Shown piece after piece: positions 25,721 to 33,986 of a stretch of DNA of 64,000 nt. Position 1 is the stretch's first letter, and each line of letters opens with the position of its first letter. The DNA is taken from assembly GCA_020445405.1 (NCBI GenBank), contig JAGRGQ010000003.1, forward strand, positions 62,001-126,000, read 5' to 3'. The position numbers were made by a program, and so were the translations under genes. This DNA is from Gammaproteobacteria bacterium (GTDB taxonomy: Bacteria > Pseudomonadota > Gammaproteobacteria > Chromatiales > Chromatiaceae). Under the pieces are notes generated by a model, which made no database searches, was not told the origin of the DNA, and worked only from the letters and a program-made list of their open reading frames with translations.

Positions 25721-25738
25721 TCGGCCCCGCCGATTTTT
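25721..25738 (+). terminator. Short intrinsic terminator after the zinc-ribbon gene
   Basis: TCGGC-CCC-GCCGA forms a 5-base-pair hairpin at 25721-25733, followed directly by five T residues, ten bases after the stop at 25710. The stem is short, so efficiency is uncertain. Confidence 0.5.
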
Positions 25739-25841
25739 CCCTCCCCCAGGCGGCTGCCGGAGAGAGGTGTCATGGCTTCCCGGCAGAGACTGAACACACA
25801 CACGACCGCCGCGGGTTGATGGGGACAGCCCGCGAACCGGT

Positions 25842-26609
25842 TCAGGCGGCAAGATCCAGCTCTTTGGGGATCAGCACATCGATGCCGATGGGCAGGTGGT
25901 CCGACATCGGATAGTCAAGCACCCGGGCGTTTTCGACGAGCAGCGAATCGGACACCAGAATGTGATCGATTCTGCGCATCGGACGCCAGCTTGGGAATGT
26001 CCCGCTACCGCACCCCGACTGCCGCAGATTGGTATTTTTCACCAACAGCTGCATCTCGTCCGACTCGCAACTGCAGTTCATGTCGCCCATCACTATCGCA
26101 TGCCGCTGATTAGAGATCAGTTCGCTGACAAACTGAATCTGGCGCATGCGTGCGCGGTGCCCCAGCGCCAGGTGCATAATACATATGCTCAGGCCGTTGT
26201 CACCGCCGAAGTGGCACATGATCACGCCTCTGCCGGGCAATCCCGGCAACTTGTACTCATTGACCTGGGTAGGCCGCATTCTGCTGAGGAGACCGTTGCT
26301 GTGCTGTGCCAATTTTCCGATTTTCCGGTTGATCTGCTCAAACCAGAACGGAAACTGGGCACGATGGGCAAGATATTCCGTCTGATCCAGGAAGCCGCTG
26401 CGCAGACTGCCGGAATCGACCTCCTGCAGACCGACGATGTCGAACGGCCTGATCATGCCGGCGATAAGATCCAGATTGACCTGTCGATCACGGTGCGGCA
26501 GCACGTGCTTCCATCCCTGGGTCAGATAGTGGCGGTACTTTTTGGTATCGACCCCTGCCTGGATGTTGTAGCTCAACAACTTCAATCGCTGATAGTCATC
26601 TTGTTTCAC
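25842..26609 (-). CDS. Endonuclease/exonuclease/phosphatase (EEP) family protein
   Basis: A 255-residue protein of the DNase I-like fold. Core motifs are present: LLSYNIQAG at residues 11-19, GLQEVDSGS near 60, MHLALGHRARMRQI near 145, VMGDMNCS near 172 and SDHLPIGIDV near 238. The residues for metal-dependent phosphodiester or phosphate-ester cleavage (Asn, Glu, Asp-x-Asn, Asp-His) are kept. The substrate cannot be told; members include nucleases and inositol or lipid phosphatases. The start is GTG at 26609. There is no signal peptide. It reads in the same direction as dsbA upstream, 36 bases apart. Confidence 0.85.
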   Translation of the reverse strand: MKQDDYQRLKLLSYNIQAGVDTKKYRHYLTQGWKHVLPHRDRQVNLDLIAGMIRPFDIVGLQEVDSGSLRSGFLDQTEYLAHRAQFPFWFEQINRKIGKLAQHSNGLLSRMRPTQVNEYKLPGLPGRGVIMCHFGGDNGLSICIMHLALGHRARMRQIQFVSELISNQRHAIVMGDMNCSCESDEMQLLVKNTNLRQSGCGSGTFPSWRPMRRIDHILVSDSLLVENARVLDYPMSDHLPIGIDVLIPKELDLAA

Positions 26610-26645
26610 CGCTGAATATCCCCTACCCCAAAACGGCTGTTTTGC

Positions 26646-27290
26646 CTATTTAGAGACAATACCCCTTTCAGCCTTCACCTTTTCGATAAGATAATCCGTC
26701 AACCTCATCATTGCGTCCCCGGCGAGGCCGGTGGCCCGCCATTTGCCGTCCACTATGATCGAAGGGACCGCGCGGACATCGTAACGCTCCGCCAGTTTGC
26801 TTGCCCTGCTGGCTTGGGTCTTGACGGCAAAGGATTTCATCGCTTTCCGGTAAGCATCCAGATCGACGCCGTTCTGCGCGAGAAATTCCTCCATCTGCTT
26901 CTGAGTATCCAACACCTCCCCATTTTCATGGATCGCGGCAAATATCTTTTCATGCAGCTGATCGGCAACCCCCATCAGGCGCAGTGCGTAGTAAGTGTTT
27001 CCCTGCACCATCATGGATTCCCGGTTGAACATCGCCGGCACCCGGTCGAAATCGACATTGTCCGGTTTGCGTTTCAGCCATGCCTCGAGATGGGGCTCCA
27101 GCTGATAGCAGTGTGGACAGGTATAGAGAAAGAACTCGGTAATCTGGACCCGATCCCCCTCGCCGCCGGGCTGCTCCGGAATGATTGAGAAATAGTGAAG
27201 GTCCTCTTCAAATTGCTGCTCCGAGAGGACTGCGCTGCTCAGCGACAGTAGAATCAGGGCAATAAACGACAGGATAACGCACTTTTTCAT
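26646..27290 (-). CDS. dsbA: Thiol:disulfide interchange protein DsbA
   Basis: A 214-residue periplasmic oxidant of secreted proteins. Residues 1-23 are a signal peptide. The thioredoxin fold carries CPHC at Cys58-Cys61 (EFFLYTCPHCYQLEP) and the cis-Pro loop RAVPSI near residue 175. The ATG at 27290 follows AAGGAG, a strong ribosome site. The neighbouring genes encode c-type cytochromes, whose maturation depends on the oxidised thiol pool. DsbB is not in the window. Confidence 0.93.
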   Translation of the reverse strand: MKKCVILSFIALILLSLSSAVLSEQQFEEDLHYFSIIPEQPGGEGDRVQITEFFLYTCPHCYQLEPHLEAWLKRKPDNVDFDRVPAMFNRESMMVQGNTYYALRLMGVADQLHEKIFAAIHENGEVLDTQKQMEEFLAQNGVDLDAYRKAMKSFAVKTQASRASKLAERYDVRAVPSIIVDGKWRATGLAGDAMMRLTDYLIEKVKAERGIVSK

Positions 27291-27442
27291 TATTTCTCCT
27301 TATGGGTAATGATGTCGGCGCAGAGGTTCCGGACTTGAATACGACGCTGGCGGAATTCATCTGTGTACATGCCTATATCCGACCTGATGCCGGCCTAAGG
27401 GTTCAGTCAGGTTCTCTGTTTTTTGCTTTTCCCCGCCGAAAT

Positions 27443-27470
27443 CAAAGAAGGGCGGCCAGTTGGCCACCCC
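27443..27470 (-). terminator. Intrinsic terminator of the cytochrome c4 gene
   Basis: Read on the minus strand, GGTGGCCA-AC-TGGCCGCC forms a near-perfect stem that is followed by TTCTTTG. It starts 33 bases after the stop of the cytochrome gene at 27504. Confidence 0.55.
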
Positions 27471-27503
27471 CCGGATGAGAACCCCCCTGACTTGAACTCC
27501 GGT

Positions 27504-28109
27504 CTAGCGCAGGCCCTGCACATACTGTGCAACCGCCATAATTTCCGCATCCGTCATATTGGCGGCAACGCCGCGCATCATACCGTTGAGATCGTTGTCA
27601 CGGGCGCCTGCGCGAAAATCCTTCAGTGCCTTCTCCACATAAGCCGCATGCTGACCGCTGATGCGGGGAAATTTTGCCGGTGCATTGCCGATTCCGGTGG
27701 GTCCGTGGCACGCCATGCAGGCAGCTGTCCCGGTAGCCGGGTTACCCCCGCGGTAAAGTTTTTCTCCTGCCGCCACTTTGTCCGCCTCAGCGGTTCCGCC
27801 GTTCTGGGCCTGACTGGAGAAATACGCCGCCAGATCCTCCATATCCTGGTCGCCCAGCGGCGCAGCCATAGGCGACATCAGATCATTTTTTCTGGTGCCG
27901 GCTTTGAAGTGTTGCAGTTGAGCAAGAATGTAGCTGGTGTGCTGACCGGCCAGCTTGGGCCAGATTGGATTGGGGCTGTTTCCGTCTGCACCGTGGCAGG
28001 CCACACAGACCGCTGACTTGGTCTGGCCTGCCGCTGCATCGCCAGCGGCCTGAACCCCTGATGCCAGCATCGCCGATAAAATTAGAAATGAAAATAACCA
28101 CTTATTCAT
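27504..28109 (-). CDS. Diheme cytochrome c (c4 family)
   Basis: A 201-residue periplasmic electron carrier. Signal peptide residues 1-20 (ending VQA) precede two tandem class I domains. CVACH near residue 35 and CMACH near residue 130 bind two hemes, and each half has the WPKLAGQHTSYILAQLQ or FPRISGQHAAYVEKALK repeat with a later Met ligand, the standard c4 plan (family knowledge). ATG at 28109 was chosen over an upstream in-frame ATG at 28160 because it starts the signal peptide. Probable donor to terminal oxidases or N2O reductase. Confidence 0.93.
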   Translation of the reverse strand: MNKWLFSFLILSAMLASGVQAAGDAAAGQTKSAVCVACHGADGNSPNPIWPKLAGQHTSYILAQLQHFKAGTRKNDLMSPMAAPLGDQDMEDLAAYFSSQAQNGGTAEADKVAAGEKLYRGGNPATGTAACMACHGPTGIGNAPAKFPRISGQHAAYVEKALKDFRAGARDNDLNGMMRGVAANMTDAEIMAVAQYVQGLR

Positions 28110-28469
28110 GCTTGCAACCCATTCGTATTGTAAATATTGTCTGGAGACCCTGTTTCGCATCCGGCTTCCACCCTGGCATACGCCTTATCCGGACTCGGTG
28201 CGCAGCACCCATATCGAGGCGTGACACATAAAGCCTTGCATGTATAACAGAATCACCTTTACCGGGTCAAATTAGCCTATTTTATAGTGAGTTGTGTGAT
28301 ACTGTCGTCAAAATTTGCATGCGTCCGCCGTCAGGCCGCTGACTGGAGAGAGTGCCGAACAGGCGGGACCGTTTCCGAGCAGAGTGCGGAGGCTTAAACG
28401 CTGTGCCGAATCAACCCAGGCACAGCTCTTTCCGTATCTCACCCCAGGCAACCAGACCGCGACGCCCAG
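28110..28469. other. Non-coding gap between divergent cytochrome c4 and menA genes
   Basis: 360 bases without a supported gene. An A/T-rich patch near 28255-28285, with TTTACC and a TTTATAG block about 17 bases apart, could be a menA-directed promoter, but it is weak. No FNR-type palindrome was found here. Confidence 0.35.
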
Positions 28470-29375
28470 ATGGAAGAGACAGACTCCGGAAAAGCGCTGA
28501 CCAGACCCCAGCGATGGTTGCTTGCCACGCGGCCAAAGACGCTGGGAATTTCGCTCTCGCCGGTCATCGTGGGCAATATGCTGGCATGGCATGAGACAAC
28601 GGCGTGGTCATGGTCCACTTTTTTCATCACCCTGTTCGCCGCATTGATGATTCAGGCGGGCACCAATCTTTACAACGATGCGGTCGATTTCGAACGGGGT
28701 ACCGATACGCCGGCACGGTCAGGCCCCAGACGGGCGACAGCCGAGGGCTGGTTCAGCAGCGTTGAAGTCAAACGGGCTGCACACATCAGTTTTGCGCTCG
28801 CGTTTCTCAGCGGCATCCCGCTGGCCTGGATCGGAGGCTGGCCGATAGTAGTTATCGGATTGCTCTCGCTGGTCGCGGGATACGCCTACACCGGCGGTCC
28901 CAGTCCTATTGCATACAGCAGCACCGGAGAGCTTTTCGTTTTCATTTTTTTTGGTCTGATTGCTGTGATGGGCAGCTACTACCTGCAGGCCGGCACCCTC
29001 TCCGTCAATACGTTGCCTGTTTCCGTTGCGATTGGATTGCTGGCCGCGGCGGTACTGCTGGTCAATAATTATCGCGACCTGGATACCGATATTCTCGCCA
29101 ACAAACTGACGCTGGCGTACGCACTCGGGCGTAAAAATTCTCGGCGTCTCTACGCTACGCTGGTACTGGCCCCCTTCGGTTTGCCGCTGCTGTTGGCCGG
29201 AACCGACCGGGGAGGTTGGGCGGTACTGGCGGCACTGCCGCTCGCGCTGTGGCTGGTACGCCGTTTTACGGTTGAAACAGCCGGAGCGGAATTCAACAGA
29301 ATCCTTGCACACACCGCGCAACTGCAGCTGATCTACGCGCTTTTACTCTGTATCGGCCTGGCGGCTGTCAATTGA
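28470..29375 (+). CDS. menA: 1,4-dihydroxy-2-naphthoate polyprenyltransferase (MenA)
   Basis: A 301-residue UbiA-superfamily membrane prenyltransferase with eight or nine helices. The first Asp-rich motif is NLYNDAVDFERGTD near residue 67-80, and the second is the NNYRDLDTD stretch near residue 190-198. The N-terminal ATRPKTLGISLSPVIVG and the TxGPSPIAYSSTGELFVFIFFG segment separate MenA from UbiA (family knowledge). It suggests menaquinone or demethylmenaquinone, in line with anaerobic respiration by the nos genes. The menaquinone head-group genes are not here. It is followed 82 bases later by a diheme cytochrome. Confidence 0.9.
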   Translation: MEETDSGKALTRPQRWLLATRPKTLGISLSPVIVGNMLAWHETTAWSWSTFFITLFAALMIQAGTNLYNDAVDFERGTDTPARSGPRRATAEGWFSSVEVKRAAHISFALAFLSGIPLAWIGGWPIVVIGLLSLVAGYAYTGGPSPIAYSSTGELFVFIFFGLIAVMGSYYLQAGTLSVNTLPVSVAIGLLAAAVLLVNNYRDLDTDILANKLTLAYALGRKNSRRLYATLVLAPFGLPLLLAGTDRGGWAVLAALPLALWLVRRFTVETAGAEFNRILAHTAQLQLIYALLLCIGLAAVN

Positions 29376-29385
29376 TTTGCATTAA
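29372..29385 (+). promoter_or_regulatory. FNR/DNR-type box ahead of a diheme cytochrome gene
   Basis: TTGAT-TTGC-ATTAA matches nine of ten consensus positions of TTGAT-N4-ATCAA. It overlaps the menA stop and ends 72 bases before the cytochrome start at 29458, a plausible activator position. Confidence 0.45.
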
Positions 29386-29457
29386 GGTAAAAATCTACCG
29401 CAGGCTGTTCAATCAAACCGTTTTCCCAAAATTGGCAGAGGCTTTTACCCATCACGA

Positions 29458-30153
29458 ATGACGCTACGATACCTTCTTCCCCTGAACCGGATTACAGCGA
29501 TTCTGCTGCTCTCTCTCGCCGCCTGCTGCCACGCGGCTGCCCAAGACTATGACGCGGAAAACGGAGAGGATATCAACGAGGTGTGTGCAGGCTGTCATGG
29601 CGAGTTCGGGCAGGGCGGCAGCGATGGGGAGTACCCGCGTCTGGCCGGCATGCCGATGGAATTCATCGCCCGCCAGTTACGCCTGTTCCGTGACCGGGAA
29701 CGACCCAATATGGCTATGATCGAGTACGTCGACGAGCGTCAGATGCCCGATGCTGACATCCGGGATATCGCAACTTTCCTGGCCCGGATAACGCTGAAAA
29801 CCAAGCTTCCGCCGGTAAACGAAAGCGACCCCGGCTTCGATGCTTATGCACGCCTGCTGGAATCCAAGCAGGTCATGCAGATCCCAAGAGCGGAGGGAGA
29901 TCAGGCGCAGGGGGGAAAACTCTACCGCAGGGAGTGCGCCTCCTGCCACGGCAGGCTGGGCGAAGGAGACCACGAAAAAGCGGTACCCATGCTTGCCGGT
30001 CAATATACCGACTACCTCTGGCGCCAGGTGGAAAAATACCGCAACAGGATCCGCATACACGATCCGGAGGCGCCCGACGATCAACTGCTGATCGAGTTCT
30101 CGGATGCGGAGCTGAAGGATATATTTGCCTACCTGTCGATATTGGATGATTGA
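29458..30153 (+). CDS. Diheme cytochrome c (c4-like)
   Basis: A 231-residue exported protein. Residues 1-28 look like a signal peptide (basic residue, Leu-rich core, cleavage near AAAQ). Two heme motifs, CAGCH and CASCH, lie near residues 43 and 160. Each is followed by the repeat GEYPRLAGMPMEFIARQLR or VPMLAGQYTDYLWRQVE, seen in c4-type proteins. The interdomain linker is longer than in the c4 at 27504. A Met ligand for the first heme appears at RPNMAM. It is probably membrane-associated or periplasmic and linked to anaerobic respiration by the FNR-like box upstream. Confidence 0.88.
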   Translation: MTLRYLLPLNRITAILLLSLAACCHAAAQDYDAENGEDINEVCAGCHGEFGQGGSDGEYPRLAGMPMEFIARQLRLFRDRERPNMAMIEYVDERQMPDADIRDIATFLARITLKTKLPPVNESDPGFDAYARLLESKQVMQIPRAEGDQAQGGKLYRRECASCHGRLGEGDHEKAVPMLAGQYTDYLWRQVEKYRNRIRIHDPEAPDDQLLIEFSDAELKDIFAYLSILDD

Positions 30154-30261
30154 ACATCGTGCCGGTTGCACACCGCTCTGCCACTACCGACACTGCTGAC
30201 AACATGCCAACTTCTGTTAGGATAGAGCGTTGAAACCTGACCTCTCCTCACCTGGCCATCC

Positions 30262-30519
30262 ATGCGCATCTACATGCAAACCCTATATTCGCCCGAGCAG
30301 CCGCTCCGGTTCTACCACCTGCACCTGCAGCCCGACCTGCTGGGCGGCTGGACACTGGTTCGGGAAACCGGCCTGCAGGGGAGCAGAGGCAGGATAACCA
30401 GGGAGTACTTCGAACAGCGAGAGGCAGCCGAGGAGAGACTGATCGAGCGCCGCGATTCCCAGTTGAGCCGCGGCTACCGGGTTGTGTTCAGAGAAGGCAC
30501 TCCGCTGGGGACGGATTAG
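30262..30519 (+). CDS. WGR-domain protein
   Basis: An 85-residue protein made of a single WGR domain: LRFYHLHLQPDLLGGWTLVRETGLQGSRGRI with the Gly-Gly-Trp and Trp-x-Leu features, then a helical FEQREAAEERLIERRDSQLSRGYR. WGR domains bind nucleic acid ends in PARPs but occur as unlinked short proteins in many bacteria, with unknown roles. ATG at 30262 or 30274 could start it. Confidence 0.82.
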   Translation: MRIYMQTLYSPEQPLRFYHLHLQPDLLGGWTLVRETGLQGSRGRITREYFEQREAAEERLIERRDSQLSRGYRVVFREGTPLGTD

Positions 30520-30844
30520 GGCCGGGGTACCCGCTGTTTCTAAACCGCCCCGATAAATGCAACAGCCCCGACTGCAGAAACCGGGCCCGCATCCGTGACC
30601 GGGATCCGGCGTTGCGGAGCAATCCGGCAAAGGCCGAATCGATCTCCCTGCGGGTCGCGGATTGACCGATCATGCGCGAAGATATGCCGTAACAGAGGTT
30701 TAAGGAGAATCGGTCGGGATGCGCAGCCGGATTGGTCCGTAAACCGGATAAGACCGCGCGTCCTGCAGGCAGTACACGCTTCTCACCGTCAAGATACCGA
30801 ACCGACGATGCTGTTCCTGTGTTCGGCGCACGCGGGGAGGGGGG
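30520..30844. other. Non-coding gap between convergent WGR and methyltransferase genes
   Basis: 325 bases without a supported gene or clear hairpin. Short open frames on both strands have no recognisable pattern, ribosome site or domain. Confidence 0.4.
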
Positions 30845-31810
30845 CTAGTGGTGCCGGATAAGTCGGCACAGAAAAAAGCCGCGCATTTCCGCATTGGGCA
30901 GCACCCGGACTGCATGCCTGAGCTGCTCGTTATAGCTATGTCGGCCCCATTGCAACAGCCCCGGCTGGACGTTGCTCAATGGCAGCTCTATCGGCGTGAC
31001 AGCAACAGCATCGCCATAACGCCTGAGCTGGGAATCAACCGCCTGTTCATTCTCTTCCGGAGAGAAGGAGCAGGTGCAGTAGACCAGCGTGCCTCCGGGT
31101 CTCAGGCTGCGGATGGCCGAGTCCAGCAGTCGCCTCTGCTTGCGCGCGGACTCCTGTACTTTTTTCAGGTTCCAGTGGGACCAGCTCTCCGGATCATTTG
31201 CGTCGAAGCGGGCTTCGGACGCACACGGCGCGTCGAGCAGCACCCGGTCGAACCGATCCGGCACCTTCGCCCCCACCGACCGGCCATCCTTCAGATAGGT
31301 TCTGACCATGGTCGCACCACCCCGTTTCAGATTGGCTTTCAGCCGAAAAAACCGCCCCCTCACCGACTCCACCGCGGAGAGTTCTCCGCGGTTTTCCATC
31401 ATTGCGGCCATCTGCAGGGTCTTGCCGCCGGGCGCCGCCGCCAGATCCAGCACCCGCTCTCCAGGCTTGGGAGCGAGCACCATCGGTGCCAGCATCGAGG
31501 AGAGGTCCTGAACATAGATCAAGCCTTCACCAAAGAGCCTGGATTCGGTCAGCGCACGGCGTTGATCCGGCGGTACGCAATAGGTCCCGGACCGCCACTC
31601 GATACGCCGCAGCGAAAAACCCTCGGCCCGCAATGCAGTCACCACTGCCGGCTCGGTTGTTTTTAGCGTATTGACCCGGAAGCTGGTGGGGCGGGAGCAC
31701 GAGAAACTCTGCAGGGAGTCTTCCAGACTCGCCGTCGGCAGGATCGCTTGCAGACGTTTCACGAAGAGCAGGGGCAACGGTGTAGCGAACGGATATGCGG
31801 CGGATTGCAT
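30845..31810 (-). CDS. RsmB/RsmF-type RNA (cytosine-5)-methyltransferase
   Basis: A 321-residue SAM-dependent enzyme of the NOP2/Sun/RsmB family. The SAM motif VLDLAAAPGGKTLQMAA starts near residue 118; the two catalytic Cys occur in DAPCASEARF (near 193) and VYCTCSFSPEENE (near 246), with Cys in TCS as nucleophile (family knowledge). The N-terminal part has the RVNTLK motif. The length is shorter than RsmF (about 480) and RsmB (about 430), since no extra RNA-binding domain is present. RNA target unknown: rRNA or tRNA. Confidence 0.9.
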   Translation of the reverse strand: MQSAAYPFATPLPLLFVKRLQAILPTASLEDSLQSFSCSRPTSFRVNTLKTTEPAVVTALRAEGFSLRRIEWRSGTYCVPPDQRRALTESRLFGEGLIYVQDLSSMLAPMVLAPKPGERVLDLAAAPGGKTLQMAAMMENRGELSAVESVRGRFFRLKANLKRGGATMVRTYLKDGRSVGAKVPDRFDRVLLDAPCASEARFDANDPESWSHWNLKKVQESARKQRRLLDSAIRSLRPGGTLVYCTCSFSPEENEQAVDSQLRRYGDAVAVTPIELPLSNVQPGLLQWGRHSYNEQLRHAVRVLPNAEMRGFFLCRLIRHH

Positions 31811-31922
31811 CAGATCTACACGGCAATTGATTATTATTACAATTGTACCTGATCAGGATAAGAATCCTGCACTGCTGCACTCTTCGTCACTCCGGCAGAT
31901 ACCGGCGTAACGATGCATGGAG

Positions 31923-31968
31923 GCGCCCAGAGCAAGTGCCCTTGGGGTGCGCCCAGAGCAAGTGCCCT
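31923..31968. repeat. Tandem direct repeat, 20-base unit with 26-base period
   Basis: GCGCCCAGAGCAAGTGCCCT is found identically at 31923-31942 and 31949-31968, separated by TGGGGT. Two further related GC-rich blocks follow to about 32020. Function unknown. Confidence 0.7.
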
Positions 31969-32113
31969 CAGGGAACGTGCAAAGGAAGTATTCCCCGGCG
32001 CGCGCTCAGGGAAAGAGCTCCTTCAGGGCGGTAGCGCGCTGTCCCGGAGGTTCGTTTGAGGCCCCGGCAGGGGTGGTTTTTCGGGAAGTACCCGCCTGGA
32101 AGTGGTGTTGGAT

Positions 32114-32127
32114 CCGGCATGCGCCGG
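32114..32127. repeat. Third copy of the palindromic GCATGC-type element, inverted
   Basis: CCGGCATGCGCCGG is the exact reverse complement of the core of the copies at 11051-11064 and 11136-11149. It lies just beyond the PCu(A)C gene stop on the minus strand, where it might act as a terminator-like or stabilising hairpin, without a T-run. Confidence 0.5.
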
Positions 32128-32157
32128 GCTCAGGGTTGGGTTTTCAGCTCGCGGCTG

Positions 32158-32655
32158 TCATTGGCTCATCCTGCCATGCTCCATACCGCCCATATCCTGC
32201 TGCATCTTCTTCATCTGCAGCATGCGAACCGGTGCGGTGATCCCGCGCTTGCTGCCGTCCTCGAACGTCAGCGTGATCGCTACCTCGTCCCCCGGCTGCA
32301 GATCGTGATTCAGCCCGATCAACATCACGTGCAGTCCGCCCGGCTCCAGTCTGGTCATACCGCTGGCCGGAATCTCGATCCTCTCCACCTGCCGCATCTT
32401 CATCATCCCTTCCGACATGGTATGCGTGTGCAGCTCAGACACTTTGGATACCGAACTCTCCGCCGCCACCACCGCATGAGCCGTTGTCGAAGCGTTGGAC
32501 AGCAGCATGAAAGACGCACTGTTGGGCTGGCCGGGTGGTACCGCACGGGCGTAGGCGTCGGTGACAGTCACCTCGTCGGCAGCGGTTGCCGCGAAAACAA
32601 GGCCGCCGGACAGCACGGCAGCAGCGGTAAACAGAGAAAATATGAGTCGTTTCAT
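32158..32655 (-). CDS. Periplasmic copper chaperone PCu(A)C
   Basis: A 165-residue secreted protein with signal peptide (residues 1-25, ATAADE). It has the PCuAC fold, with the copper ligand set H-x-H and M residues in ELHTHTMSEGMMKMRQ and GGLHVMLIGL. An unusual C-terminal tail rich in Met, His and Gln (MKKMQQDMGGMEHGRMSQ) may add Cu binding sites. PCuAC proteins deliver Cu(I) to the CuA site of cytochrome oxidase together with SCO (family knowledge). Here the neighbouring SCO gene and the nos genes suggest supply to NosZ. Confidence 0.9.
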   Translation of the reverse strand: MKRLIFSLFTAAAVLSGGLVFAATAADEVTVTDAYARAVPPGQPNSASFMLLSNASTTAHAVVAAESSVSKVSELHTHTMSEGMMKMRQVERIEIPASGMTRLEPGGLHVMLIGLNHDLQPGDEVAITLTFEDGSKRGITAPVRMLQMKKMQQDMGGMEHGRMSQ

Positions 32656-32721
32656 CGTTCGATACCCTCACTTGCAAGTCATGTCATACAACAACTGCCG
32701 GTGGCGCATTGATCCGGCCAG

Positions 32722-33339
32722 CTACTCTTCCCGCAACAATTTTCTCAGCGCGGCCAGTATCTCCTCCGGCGCGGTGCCGTGGGGAAGCACCGCGCGGAGT
32801 TTTCCCTTGCGGTCAATCAGGTAAGTGTCCGCCGAGTGGTCGATGATATAACCCATCTGAGAACCGGTTTCCGTCTTGCGGTACGCCGCGCCGTACCGCC
32901 GCACGACGTCGTCTATCATCTCGGCCGGCCCGGTGATGCCAAGAATCGCAGCATTGAAATACTCACCGTAATCCTTTAACCGCTGCAGCGTGTCCCGCTC
33001 CGGGTCCACGCTGACAAACAACCCCTGAAATCCGGCAAGCTCTTCCGGTGAAAGCTGGCTCAGCGCCAGACTGAGATAACCGAGGCTGGTCGGGCAGATA
33101 TCCGGGCACTGGGTATAACCGAAATAGAGCGCAACCACTTTGCCGCGAAACTGCCTGAGGGAGACCGGGCCCTGATAGGACGCCAGTTCGAAGTCACCCC
33201 CTACAGGCGCGCGCCGTATATTCAACTCCTGATTGACCTGCCGTGGTTCCGGATTCCAGTAAACCACCACCCAGACCAACGCTGCCGCCAGCACAACAAG
33301 CAGTATCAGCATTCCCGCCGTCCGCAGCGCGTTTCTCAT
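32722..33339 (-). CDS. SCO family protein (copper chaperone / thiol oxidoreductase)
   Basis: A 205-residue membrane-anchored periplasmic protein. Residues 8-28 are the single hydrophobic anchor. The thioredoxin-like domain has CPDIC near residue 82 and a His ligand in IIDHSADTYLI near 167, the Cu-binding Cys-x3-Cys-His set of SCO/SenC. Its start overlaps the stop of the upstream small exported gene by four bases. With PCuAC it forms a CuA delivery cassette downstream of nosY. Confidence 0.92.
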   Translation of the reverse strand: MRNALRTAGMLILLVVLAAALVWVVVYWNPEPRQVNQELNIRRAPVGGDFELASYQGPVSLRQFRGKVVALYFGYTQCPDICPTSLGYLSLALSQLSPEELAGFQGLFVSVDPERDTLQRLKDYGEYFNAAILGITGPAEMIDDVVRRYGAAYRKTETGSQMGYIIDHSADTYLIDRKGKLRAVLPHGTAPEEILAALRKLLREE

Positions 33340-33818
33340 TTAGCCGGCAACTCCATTCCGGGCTTCACGGTGATAAATCGAAACGGAGCGGCCACCACGC
33401 CTGCATCGGTATAGACCAGCACTTTCGCTTCCCACTCCATCGCATCCCTGACACATACAGGAATCATGCCGTTACCGGTATATTTTCCAGCGCCCCGGGC
33501 CGCCAGCTTCGGACGGTTGAACCCCATGTTCATGCCGATACCCTGAAAATCCACCTCTACCCCGTCCGCATCCAGACCCTGCAACTGGACCTCGAATTCA
33601 AGCGCTGTCAGCACAGGAATGGAATCGGGTTTTATGCCAAAGGTTATACCGGAGCCGTCGGGAAACCGACTGGTGCACGGGCCGGCGCGCAGATCGCAAT
33701 CGGGATCCAGCGCGGCAATTCGCACCACTACCGGATCCAGCAGCGGCAGAACCTTGTACGCCGCTATTCCCGCCGCAGCGAGAAACAGTATCGCGGCAAC
33801 AACCCATAATTTTTTCAC
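33336..33818 (-). CDS. Exported or anchored protein of unknown function in the copper/nos cassette
   Basis: A 160-residue protein with one N-terminal hydrophobic segment (residues 4-22). The rest is a beta-rich domain. A Cys pair, CDLRAGPC, at residues 41-48 and CVRD near 121 may be disulfide or copper ligands. Met residues in GMNMGF add to this. No family recognised. It overlaps the SCO gene by four bases and follows nosY by 168 bases, so it probably takes part in copper insertion or assembly at the periplasmic face. Confidence 0.6.
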   Translation of the reverse strand: MKKLWVVAAILFLAAAGIAAYKVLPLLDPVVVRIAALDPDCDLRAGPCTSRFPDGSGITFGIKPDSIPVLTALEFEVQLQGLDADGVEVDFQGIGMNMGFNRPKLAARGAGKYTGNGMIPVCVRDAMEWEAKVLVYTDAGVVAAPFRFITVKPGMELPAK

Positions 33819-33986
33819 GCTTCACCCCAATTCATTCGCTCGCAGTTTATCCGTGCCGGCCGGTTTCGCAATTGACTTACCTCCAAAGAAACTGTGGACA
33901 TGCGGGAAGTTCAGGGATTGCCGTCCATAAAAGGGCATTCAACGCTGCGAGTACGCGATATCACGCGGTTATCGGCGCCGACGCAA

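Larger units (their letters stand above)
31811..32157. other. Non-coding gap with direct repeats and a palindrome
   Basis: A stretch of 347 bases with no convincing gene. It holds a tandem 20-base direct repeat at 31923-31968 and the palindrome CCGGCATGCGCCGG at 32114-32127, 30 bases beyond the PCu(A)C stop. The stretch has many GGGAA and CCTT blocks, which gives open frames on the plus strand (for instance 31917-32240) without real protein features. Confidence 0.5.

Noticed and set aside
31923..31968. CRISPR array
   Set aside because: Only two repeat copies with a six-base gap and no spacers or cas genes.
31917..32240. 107-codon plus-strand frame in the repeat region
   Set aside because: It arises from the GC-rich direct repeats and runs into the antisense of the PCuAC gene; no domain or ribosome site.
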